64,000 nucleotides of DNA from Dermatophagoides farinae (Eukaryota > Arthropoda > Arachnida > Sarcoptiformes > Pyroglyphidae), in assembly GCF_024713945.1 (NCBI RefSeq), contig NC_134680.1, positions 6,197,501 to 6,261,500 of the forward strand. Direction: 5' to 3'. The position numbers and the translations under genes were made by a program. Under the pieces are notes generated by a model. The model was not told the origin of the DNA. It saw nothing but the letters and a program-made list of their open reading frames with translations, and made no database searches. Of the stretch, positions 1-12,000 are shown piece by piece. Positions within the stretch are counted from its first letter, which is position 1; every line of letters starts with the position of its first letter.

Positions 1-1173
1 CATACGATTCATTACCATATCTAGTAATGTATCAATAGCTTTTGATACATTTTGTCCTGTTGCTGCACTTGTTTCAAAATAAGGAAATCTATAAAATCAA
101 TAAAAAAAGAAAAAGAAAATGAAATAATTTGATCATAAAATATATTCATTCATTGATTTTACCCATATTTTTCTGCTTCTTTACGTGCACGTTCCGGTGT
201 TATCACACGACGATCATAAAGATCAACTTTATTACCACATAATACTATTTCAGGATTCTCATAATTGCTATGTGTTTTAAGCTGTTCTAACCAATCACGT
301 ATATTTATAAATGACGTTTCATTTGTTAAATCGAATAAAATAAGAAAACCCATTGCGCCACGAAAAAAGGCTGTTGTTAATGAACGGAATCTATATGTAG
401 ATTAGATTGATTGATTAATTTTGTTAGAATCGGATTATGAATATATATTAAACAAACCTTTCCTGGCCAGCTGTATCCCATAATTGTAGCTGAACTCTTT
501 GCGTACGACCCATTGATCGGCTATGCGTTGAACGATAAATCTATTTACATAGAAAAGAAAAATTCATTATCAGATGAATGGATCAATAAACATTTCACAT
601 AAATGATCCACACACACACACACACATATGAACACATTAATTTGATTAAGTAAAATATTAAATGATAAATGATTGTTTTTTTCCAATGAAAAAAAATAAT
701 TACAATTCTTTTCTCACGAAAATCGATACCAACTGTAGAGATAAATTTTTGATTAAAAGTTCCATCAGTAAATTGATAAAAGAAGCTAGTTTTACCAACA
801 CCCGAATCGCCTAATTGTTGTTGTTTTTTTTTTGTTTTCGGTATCATAAACAAATATGTTCGTTTTGGGAATTTCATTTGCCAGACGATATGATGATGAA
901 TGAATCGTCCACAGACAAACAAACAAACAAAAAACATACACATAGATATAGCCATCATTAATAAAAGAAAATAAAAATAAAAAAAAAATCATGAATTATG
1001 ATATGGTCATTTTATCCAAAACAAGAAACAACAACAAATATAGGAGAATAAAACTGACACATCCAAAAAAAAAAAATACCTAGAGCCATAAATTTGATGA
1101 GATAATCATAATCACAATTAGGATTCTGTTGTTGTTGTTGATGTTGATGGTGGTAATAATGTTCGGACGTCAT
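1..1173 (-). CDS. Rab27: Ras-related GTPase Rab27 (3' end cut by window edge)
   Basis: Small GTPase of the Rab27 group, which tethers secretory granules and lysosome-related organelles to the cell cortex. Five exons are visible: 1173-1080, 810-704, 540-458, 390-163 and 88-1 (continuing beyond the window). All junctions are GT..AG and keep phase. Exon 1 gives a His/Gln-rich start and LIKFMAL. Exon 2 carries the P-loop GDSGVGKTS and the Rab27-type effector segment [10 protein letters not shown]. Exon 3 ends in WDTAGQER. Exon 4 has [14 protein letters not shown] and the guanine motif NKVD. Exon 5 has [11 protein letters not shown], the ETSA motif. The start at 1173 is the ATG that opens exon 1; its run of about five Gln is longer than I recall for relatives. 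The C-terminal prenylation cysteines lie outside the window. Family assignment rests on the FREKR and FDLTNE-SF signatures, which separate Rab27 from Rab3 and Rab8. Confidence 0.93.
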
Positions 1174-4100
1174 TTTTTTCCGTTCGTTTTGTGTTTGTTG
1201 AATTTTATCGTCGTCGTTGTTGCTGTTGTATATGTTTTATGCTTTTCAATCAAACAGATTTCTGTCATTTCCAAATGGCATTGTTGTTGATCACAAATTG
1301 AATTCAAATCGTAGATCGTCTATTTAAAAACAAAAAAAAAATTTAAATTGCAAATTACACATGTTTCCCATTATTGGGACAACGAATGATTCAATTAAAC
1401 AAAAAATAAAAAATAACATTTCTGATTTCCAACCGAAAAAATCATCATTCTCATCACCAATAGGTAATTAATTAAGGAAAGAAAAAAGGAACTATATAAT
1501 CCCAACAATGATGATTATCAAAATTGATGTTTGTTTGTGGGAAATTTTCTCATCAAACAAAAAAAAAAACGACGACAACGACAACGACCAAGATGATATC
1601 ACGATTATAAATTATTTATTTATTTGAATGTTTAAAAATTAAAGCTGAAAATTTATTTATTTATTTGTTTTTTGTTTGGTCATGGAAAAGATTAGTTGTG
1701 GTCACGGTGTGTGTGTGTTTGTATGTAAAATCCAAATTTAGACATTCGAAACCAAATAAACACACACACATTTAAACAATTTAGGTAAATATTGCCGTTG
1801 ATGATGATGATGATGATTATTTGCAATTTTCTCCTTTCGAATCATTCGTTTTGGTTAAAAAATTTTTTTTTGTCATTTTAACATTTGCTGATTTGATTAT
1901 GTGATGTGATGTGTGTGAAAATCATTTAATCGGAAAATTTTTTGCGTTTTCTTTCACAAAAAAATTTCTGATTCAAAAAATCAATTCATTCAGTCATTTG
2001 ATCGAATCATTTAGCATAATAATCTTGTACGTATATTGATGATAATGAAAAGTGAAATCTCAAGTCGATTATAAATCATCTTCAGATCATTAATGATGAT
2101 AACGACAGACAATGAAGATAACATATTGAATATAAGAAAAGAAAGAATATTCATAATTGGCTACAAATGCCAATTTCAATAAATTCATCATCATCATCAT
2201 GAATATACTGAATACAGGGGAAAAAAATTGAATGAATGAATTTTGATTTCAGAAAAAAAATCATGGATAATTTTCCATGAAAAAAAAGAATTCCATTTGA
2301 ATGATAAATTATTCAAAACTTGAAAACAGTATAAGCTGAATTATCATCATCATGTCCCAATGGGAACCATTGTGAATGCAGAATGAATGAATATTTTATA
2401 TAAATTTCAAACAAGAATAAGACGAAAACGAATTCATTATTTTGTTTTGATGAATATTTTCACATTAGATCGCGAGAGCGACAAAGAATCCGATTGAATA
2501 GTTGATTTTGAAAATTAAAATGAGCTGAGAAATCATTTCAGGAAAATTTTTCATAAACATTCGAATTTTGAGTTTTTTTTTTGTTGTCACACACACACAC
2601 ACACACACGTTCGATTTTTTTATTGTTATCGTTTTTGATGAATCGATAAAAAAATCATCATCATTTGTTTTGTTTTGTCAACTGTAGACATTATCATCAT
2701 TTTGACAACAATTATCATCAATCAACGATATATATTATGATGATTATCGATCAAATTATTGTAATTTTTTTAGTGGAGTGAAAAAAAAATTTTTTTTGAT
2801 CATCATCACTATCGCTATACTGAAATATTACATTCGAATGAATCGATTGTGTGTAACAATCGATTATGTCAACAACAACAACAACCGCCAAACGAATCAT
2901 CCTAATTTCAATTTTCATTTTAAAAACATTTTCGTTGTTCATTCAATTATATATGATGATGGATTTTTTTTTAATTTTGATTTCAGAATTTTTTTTTCAT
3001 TCATTCATTCATTCACCAGCTTTTTATCTAATTTATCCTCCGGTATCATCATCATCATCATCGATTCATTATTAGAATCTATGTGCGTGTGTCTGTGTAA
3101 TGTAAACATTCGAATCATTTTGGAGAGAATTTTTTTTTCTCTGATCGACATTTTTTCATTGATTCTGGTGATGGAAAAAAAAGACGAAGCAAACTTTTTT
3201 TTTCACCAAACATCAACGACAACATTGACAAAAAAAAATTGATGTGAAAAAAACTTTTTTTTTCAATCATTTCCATCATCATCATCATCATCGTGATGGC
3301 GTTTTTGTTTGTTTGATTTTAATCATCGAAAAAAAAAGGAAAATCTTTTGAAAAAAACCATCAAGTAAATCTGATAATGAAATTCACTTTCGTGTTCTGT
3401 TTGTTTGTTTGTTTGTTTCAAATCATCATATATCATGGTGAGCGTCCATTATTTCATTATTTCCGAATTGAAATTCCATTCACAACAAACGTAATTTGAT
3501 TATATGAAATTGTAATCACAATGATGATGATGATGATTCATTTTAATGCGTATGTGTGTGTGTGTAGATTGTTAATAATTATTTGGATCAAACTAAAATC
3601 CAATAATGTGTTTTCTCGTTTTCATTTTTTTTTTATTGAATTTAGATCAATCTAGATCAGATTACCTATTTCCATTTCTATTTCTATGTTTTTGCTGAAA
3701 CTACATATGGAAATTTGAGATTTTATCATGTTTTAAAAATATATGGTCACCATCATCGTTTTTTGTGTGTGTTTTTCATCAACTCTTCTTTAAAAATTCT
3801 GTCCTATCATCATCATCATCATCATTTTCATTTTTTCAGTAACCGGATACCAGAATTTTGTTTGTTTGTTTGTTTTCTGTTTTGTTTTGCCAGGGGACGT
3901 TTTTGGTTTCTATCCGTTGAATTATTATTTCGGTTTTTTTTCGTTTTTTTTCCATGGTAAAGCTAAACAACTAGATGGATACTACTTTTACTGTTTAACA
4001 CTTTCAAAACCAACCAAAAAAAGTGTGTGTGTGTGCGTGAGAGAGAAAAAGTTATTCTATTTTTGCATATTTTTTTTTCTTTTGATTCTGAAATAAGAAA

Positions 4101-5922
4101 CATCAGAAAAAAAGAAGCCAACACACACACACAAATACATCTAAGTTAAACTAAGTAATACTAATCGGAATTAGCCGCTGAATTGAAATGAAATTTATTA
4201 TGGCTAGTTGAGTGGGTGAGGGGAGTGTGGTTATTTTTGAGCAAAAATGGGAAAAAATACCCTATTACCGGCATCCATCCACCCACACACACGAAAAAAG
4301 TTTTAACTTGAAGAAAGTCACTGTGTGTATGAAGAATGATGATGATGATGATGATTTTTTTTCTATAGAAATAAACAAATTTACCAGTTGGTCTGAAATT
4401 TAAATTTTTTTTCTCAATTCATCCGAACAAATTTCCGGCAAATAACGGAAAAAAAATTCGGACAATGAATAGGAGAGAATTCTTTGTACCCAATTTATAT
4501 AAATAGCTTGAAAAAAAATAATTTGATTCTTGAATTTTAAATTCAAAAAAAAAAAATAAAAATAGAATTGAATAGAATAGAATAGAATGGAATTTGTGAA
4601 TGCAATTGAATTGAATTTCAGAATTTTTTTTCAGAGTATTTTCCAGATCTAATCATCATCCTCGTTAGTTGATTTTTTTCTTCATTTTTTTTTCAATTTT
4701 GATAAATTGGACATAGAATCATATTTTTCATTTTTTGTACATTTCTTGTCGCCTTTTGTATTCACGTCAATCAATCGATCTTTAATACCGGTCTTTATAC
4801 GGTTTTTTTTTCATTTCATTCCAGAAACACCCACACATCCACACACACACACACACACACACACAATTAGAGCATAATGATTGATTATCAATCAATTAAT
4901 TTTATCATCATGATAATAATGGGGCCATTCATAAATAATCTGTTGCAAGAAAAAAAAAACACTTACCTTACTTAGAAAACGGAAATTTTCTTTGCGCACA
5001 CTGAACAGTTGCGATTAATTTCTTGAACATGAATGAAAAAAATGTAGAAAAATTTGAAAAAAAATTCAATCGAGATGAATTTGAATCACATTGAACTAAT
5101 TTATCAATGCAAAAATTATCCACAATTTCCGGTTGTCGTCATCATAATTGTTGTCATTTATGTTGTTGTTTTGTGGCCATCAACAATCATCAACAACAAC
5201 TGTGAACAAACGTGATATTCAATCAAAAAAAAAAAAAAAAAAAAAAAAAAAAACAACAAAACAACAAACAGTAACCGGATGCCATTTATTTTTATTTATC
5301 CATTTTTTTTTGTTGGTTTGTTTGTTTGTTTATTCATTTGACAGTTGCTAGGTGCAAACTGATGCCGTATACATAAATTTTTTCAACCAAAAAAAAAAGC
5401 AGTAAGTAGCATTTTTTTTTGATGATGATGATGATGACATATGCAAACAATCAAGTAATACAATCATCGATAATGGACCATCATCATCATTGATATATGT
5501 GGATGTGGAATTATCGAATCTAAATATCCATATTGCACACACACACACATTGACATGGACAAACACTATGTGGTAGTTATCTTTGTGTATACTACACAGA
5601 ATGTAGACAAAAAAAAACCATCAAATAAACAAACAAATGAAAGGAAAAAAAATAAGAATCAAACAAATCAAATCAATTTAATCGCGATGTGTGTGTAGAT
5701 ATTGGCTTGTAGTCATTATCTGTAGAGAATGCAAGAATCATGTATTTTTTTTCCTTGGTTTTTTTTTTTGATACAATCACATTGATTATGATGGGAAATT
5801 GAATCATGAAAATTGATTATCCGGTTATTATTTCGGAAACCTCAAGAGTGGTAGAAGAAAACAAAAAAAAAAAAAAATACAGCAAACTGATGATGATGAT
5901 GTGTTTTATAGTCACAACGTGA
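1174..5922. other. Repeat-rich intergenic stretch
   Basis: No gene could be supported. The DNA is AT-rich with many short tracts: (CA)n at about 2587-2608 and 4841-4864, (GAT/ATC)n near 1800, 3045 and 3265, and poly-A at 5225-5253. Open frames here are short and made of repeat-derived runs. The part next to 1173 should contain the Rab27 promoter and 5' UTR, but I see no clear TATA box or initiator. Confidence 0.6.
5225..5253. repeat. Poly-A tract of 29 nt
   Basis: Uninterrupted run of A followed by (CAA)n. No target-site duplication or upstream SINE-like body was recognised. Confidence 0.9.
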
Positions 5923-6009
5923 ATGCCTGCTGGCATATGCGATTCTCATGTACAACGATACACCGATACACACACACACACACAACCAATCAGGCAGACA
6001 GCCTGTAAA

Positions 6010-6471
6010 ATGCAACCAAACCAGAGAAATGAATGCAAAAAAAAAAAAGGGAACGAAGATCAAAACGACGATAACAGTGAAACAGCAGCAGCAGCATCAG
6101 CAACAATAACAACCACCAGTCAGAAGCAGTCAACAACTACAACAACAACAACAACAACAGCCAAAAATATTCCATTCGTCTGGTTATCATTTTGTTCCTT
6201 TTTATTTGGATTCTGTCTGTTGATAGTTATTGGTAGTACTGGTTATAGTGGAATCTTTTTAGGTTTTTTTTTCATCTTCTTCATTTACTGCACTTTATTC
6301 GGGTACATTTTTTTTATGTATATAAAAATGATGCGCATGTTGGCTACTACTATTGATGCTGCTGCTGCTGCTGCGAATAAAAAAAAAACAAAACTGACGA
6401 TGATGATGATGATGATGACGACGAAAATGATGTTAAATGTGTGTGTGTGTGTGTATCACGGTTGTCGATGA
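6010..6471 (+). CDS. Doubtful small multi-pass membrane protein frame
   Basis: I do not recognise this. An open frame from an ATG at 6010 (an upstream in-frame ATG is at 5923) encodes an acidic/Asn start, an Ala/Thr-rich low-complexity stretch, and then a hydrophobic part (IPFVWLSFCSFLFGFCLLI, then a Gly-rich turn, then FFFIFFIYCTLFGYIFFMYI) that could form two membrane helices. The hydrophobic part at about 6165-6330 is less repetitive than its surroundings, which is the only argument for coding. The rest is (CAA)n, (GCT)n and (ATG)n microsatellite. No partner exon, signal peptide or family match is evident. It may be chance translation of T-rich DNA. Confidence 0.22.
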   Translation: MQPNQRNECKKKKGNEDQNDDNSETAAAASATITTTSQKQSTTTTTTTTTAKNIPFVWLSFCSFLFGFCLLIVIGSTGYSGIFLGFFFIFFIYCTLFGYIFFMYIKMMRMLATTIDAAAAAANKKKTKLTMMMMMMTTKMMLNVCVCVYHGCR

Positions 6472-9072
6472 TGATGATGATGATGACGATATTACCAGAA
6501 AAAAAAACAAAAAACAAATAGAAAGAAGAAAAAAAAATTACCAGAAAAAAAATCCAACAACAGTAGTCTACTTGGTATTGGGTGTTTACGTCTATATGTG
6601 TCTATCGCACTATCAAAAAAAAAAAAATTTTTTTTTTGTTTCATTCTGGATCACTTATGGATTCTGATCACTTTTTTTTCATATATATAGAATCTTTCAA
6701 AAAAATGAATATTCTAGAGATTCTTTGCGAGAATCAAAAAAAAAAAAAAACAGAATACCGTGAGAGATATCTGGGTAAAAAAAATAAATTAGACAACTGA
6801 TGCTCCATTATAATCTGCATTATTATGGCATATGAATTTTCGTGCATTCCTTTGTTGCCAATATCTGAAACAAATTCTTTATTCTTTATTGACTAAGATG
6901 ATGATGATGATGATGATTAATAATTCTGAATATTAAGTGATTGATTTTTTTTCTCTTAAATGTTGTGTTTTTTATGATAAATAAACCATGTAGAATTTTC
7001 CAATTCTCTTTAGAGAATAGTGTGTGTGTGTGTGTGTGTGCGAATGCGAGACAATGAAATAAATCACTGAATCCCATAAGAAGAAGAAGAATTTCATTTC
7101 ATTTCATTCTTTTATCGAAAAAAAAATTCTGTAGTACATGATTTTCTTTTGTTTTTTTTATTATTTAGACATCTCTTTTTTTCATTGATAATTTCCCTGG
7201 TGCCTGGGTAATTTTCGATGATGATGATGATGATGATGATGATGAAATGATTGCCATACACACACACACACAGACAAAAAAAACAACAGCAACCAAAAAA
7301 AAAAAAAAAACATTTCATTGGAATCTGGAAAATCTTTTCAATCAGAAAAAAAAATCCGCTAAATCAAACTACTTAATTAAACTGTTCAAAATTAACCAAA
7401 ATAAAAGAAGAAGAGAAAGGAATTTCGCTTCGTTCAATTGTCATTTTTTCTGGCAAGAAAATTTTGCGCAATCAATCCGGTTTCCGTTTCAAGTGGGAAA
7501 ATAAATAAAAAAAAACTTCACAAGGACCATTGACGAATGAACAAGAAAAAAAAATTTTCCGAAAATCTTTCTTCCAGTGCTTTTAAGAGAAAGTTTTTTT
7601 TTCATTTTCAAACTTTTTCTCTCTCTCTCTCACACTTTCTTATTCTGTTCCCTGAAATTCTTCATTTTTTTTTCTTCGTTCTTCAATGATAAATTATATG
7701 AATATAATCCTGGCATACTTTTTGTTTTTACATTACAAATTAGTCGGTGAAAAACTTTTTCATTTTTTTTTTGTCGAAATTTCCACAAGAAAATTTCTAT
7801 TCACACAGCTTCACATTTAAAAAAAAAAACAACCAATTAATCGATCAATCAATCAATCAATCAATAAATCAAAAACAAGTGATGTTGGTGTAAACACACA
7901 TTGATCAAATCGACGATGGTAAATGTTTTTTTTTTTTGTTCAACAACAAAAACAACAACAAAAATTTTTTGAATTTCAAATTTTTTTTTCTCTCTTAATG
8001 ATCATGATGATAATATGGCCGCCAGGTTTTGTTTGGTGCTCTCGTGTAGTGAGGAAAAAAAAGAGAGAAAAAAAAACTCAATTATCCACCAAATTATCGC
8101 CACAACAACAACAACAACAACAACAAGTTCTTCCGTTTGGATTTTTACCCGAATAATAATAAATGAAAAAAAAAACATTTCCATTATCATCATTATGATC
8201 ATCGGATATCCGTATATAATTATCATTGCATGCATAATAAAACAGCAGAGAGAGAGAGAGAGAGAGAGAGTGAGAGAAAAAGGTTTGCAACTTGCTCTTT
8301 TAAATCGTTACACAATTCAATTGAAAATTTCTATTTTTTCATTTTATTCAATAATAAGAATTACCGTACAGTAAATTACATTGTTGGCCATTATATAATC
8401 AGTGTGTGTGTGTGTGTGTGTGTGTCATATGTATATCAAGGTGTGTTGAATATTGGACAAACAAACCAAAAAAAAAAAAAATTAACAAATGATCACAAAC
8501 ATAAAGAACGAGAAAATAAGAACTACAGAAAACGAATTAATAAAAAAAAAACACAGAAACATGGACAATATGTAAATAGAAATTTTACATGATCACCAGC
8601 AATAATGTCAAATGTTTGAATCTATCTATGATGTGTGTGTGTCTGTTTGTTTATTTGTTTACAATTTGTAAAATTTAAATTGAATTTTATTTACATTTTA
8701 AAATTTTAAAATTTCTGCTATATTTGATGATTTGATGATGAAACCTATTTCCTCACACAAACACATTGAATGAGTCGAAATAGTTGACCGAAACTAGATA
8801 AAAATCCAAATCATCATGAAATGTGAAATGGCCAACAACAACAACGACAACGGAAACATCATGCTCCGACATTTTATTTATTCGTATCGATAAATTGTTT
8901 ACAAAACACACACACATACACACAAAAAAACGCGATTATATTATCATGAATTTAGGTTATTTAACACAGACAAACATAAACCAACACCGGAAATCAAATT
9001 TAATCAATTCTTTTTCATTTTGTTTAAATGATCGGATGAATCGAAATTGTTGCTGTCGTTGTTGTTGTTTTT
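6472..9072. other. Repeat-rich intergenic stretch
   Basis: No supported gene. It contains (GA)n at about 8246-8270, (GT)n at about 8402-8425, (CAA)n at about 8101-8126 and several T/A homopolymers. It lies downstream of the 3' end of TBCEL, which reads leftward and stops at 9073. Confidence 0.6.
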
Positions 9073-12000
9073 CTATTTCATTTCAATAAGAAATTCATCA
9101 CCATCCTGTACATTGTATGTATAAAGTTTTTTTTGTGCAAAACGCAACTCTTCAATATGTAATATGCCCAATAATTCTGACATTTCAGTATCAATATAGA
9201 ATACACGAATATTTGATGCTATTACGTCATATAATGAGCTGGTTGTCGTGTTATTCGATGATGATGATGATAATTGGCAACGGGGTGAATGAGATGGGAG
9301 AAAAAAAAAGTGAACACAAGAATGATAAAATGATGGAAGAGGTAAAAAAATTTTCAGTGCTGTTATACACATACCTTAATTGCACTTTAAAATTTCTAAC
9401 AGATTTATTCAGATCCACTTTGAATGAACGTGAATCTTTACATTGTCGTACTAATGATTCATAGCTCAATTGATCATTTTCCAATTGTTCATCAGTCAGA
9501 TCGTTGAATATAACACGTACATTTGCATATTTAGGTGGCGATAGATTCACTTCGGCCAATGGTTCAACACGTCCGTGTATATTTTGTAGTTCATAGAATC
9601 TATAGATGTCAAAATCAAAAAAAAAATTAGATTTAATTGATTTTAGTCCGAAACAAAAACAAAAAACGAAAAAACAACAAATAAAACGTTACCTTGGTGG
9701 TTTCAATTCATCTGTATTCGAAATGAACCATCGTATAAAAGCTCGTTCAGCAAAAACACGTTCATCATCCGAAATATCACTACCATTAAGACGTGTAACA
9801 CGTGGTAAACGGGCAATAAGATGTTGACGACGTTCATCCGGTGTGTCCAATTTATTCAATACATTCAAACCTTGACAACGTAGCTTGATCAATTTAGGTA
9901 ATTGATTTAAACGATCAATCGATGACCATTCATTGATTGGCCAATTTGAGATATTTAAGCTGACTAAATTTTTCAAATGTATCAATACATGTTCCGGTAT
10001 TGATACAATATTACAATCGGCCATTGTAAGACCTTCAAGTTTTGGAAATGTTTTCATCAATAATTTGATATCATTCCAATTACAAAGTTTAGGATTTCCA
10101 CTTAAATACATGAATTTTATGTTTGGATAACTTTTTTTTGCATTCAATTGTATTGATTCATAATTATTAAGACTAAGATGTAGATCCACAATTGATGGCA
10201 TTATATTCAACAATAATTCCACACCACTCCATGGTATATGTGTATTATTCAATACTAGTGATTTAATTTTTTCCAATTTCTGTCGATTTATTGATGAACC
10301 AATAAATTTTGATGAATAACGATTACATTTGGAGAGATCATTTTCACTTAGATTTATGAAACGTAAATTAGGCATTGCACGTACAATTTTATAAACTTCA
10401 TCAATGTCGATTATATTATTCGATGCTAGATCCAATTCTTCAACATTGTGACATAATTCACGAATTTTTGGTTCAGGACCAGCATTTTTAACACAACATT
10501 GATTCAATGATAATGCCGGTGGTAATAATAATGCACTTTCTATTTGGGGGAGGGAGAGAGAAAGAAAAAAAGACAGCAACAAATTAAAAAGTTTTTCTTC
10601 TTCTTCTTCAAAATTTAAAATCTAATTATCTCATTAAAATTGGTTAAAATCAGAGAGAGAGAGAGAGAGAGGGAAATTTTCTAAATTTCCAGGAAAAAAA
10701 TAACCTCCATGTCCATTATATGATGATAATCGAATGGCGAACCAAACAACAACAACAACAAAAATGGATTGGACAATACACATCAAGGAAGGATGTGTAT
10801 TCATCCATTACATATCCATCATGATGATGATTATCTGTCACCATTAAATCATAATAACGATGATTTTATTATCAGATAGATTAAAGATTAAAGATAATGG
10901 AGATTTTTTTTGTTTGTTTGTTTCGTTTTGGTGTGTTTTAATACCATAAAAAGTGGAAATGGTGATTTATTTTTATATATCGAAATAACCAGGGAAAAAA
11001 TCGAAATTTGAATAAATTGCCCCTTTTTTTGTGTATGTGTGCACGACAGATTGTGGTGGTTAATGAGATGAAAAATTTGCATTTTTTTTCTTGGTTCTTT
11101 AAATGAAAAAAAAATTTAGCTTATGGTTGCCATTTTTTTATTTCGAAATGATCAAAATTAATCAAATTTTTTTTTTGGATCGCACTAATTTTTGTGACAT
11201 CATTTGATGATGATGATGATGATGACCCATGACATTTGATTTGAGCAACAAATAAAAATGCAATTTACTTGTCAGAAAGCAGAAAAAAAGAAGATAATTG
11301 CCCGTGTGTGTGTAGGAGAGATTTAGCAGCTGGCTAAATGGATGACAGGTGTGTGTGTGTGTGTGTATTTGAATCTCATTAAAGGTAATCATTTCAGGTA
11401 AATTTAAAAAAATTTTTCTTAAACTTTGAACTTGATCATCATCATCATCATCATAGTCAATCAATCAGTCATAAAATCAACAAGTCAATTGAACGTCATT
11501 GATTTTAATACTTTTTTCTTCTAACTTTTAAGAAAAAATTCATTAACCTTTCAGTCAAATCAAGTCTTGAAGCAAAATGACAACACAACACATGATAATG
11601 ATATAATAAAGAAAAGTGATCCAGAACAAACAAACAGACAGAAAAAAAAATAACAGAAAGAGAAACAATAATCCAATGAAAATTGAATCTCGAGGGCAAA
11701 AAAAAAGTTTTGATGACCAACAACCACAAACCCTAATTATCATCCATTAGATCAAGAAGAAGAAAAAAAATATGTGTGTCACCTGGTATACCATAATAAT
11801 ATACAGGTGACACATATTTTTTTTTTGAAATGCTCAGCTTATTCACACATTTTATTACTGAAATTTTTTTTTCAGAGATAAAAAACAACAACAACAACAA
11901 TTTATGATTGATCCAACAAACAAACAAACAAACAAGACAAAAGACGACAACAACAACAACAAAATCGAGGCCAAATAAATATTTAAAAGGGGAAAAAATC

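Noticed and set aside
8002-8374. Several overlapping frames on both strands of 70-120 codons
   Set aside because: All are translations of (CAA)n, (GAT)n and (GA)n microsatellites.
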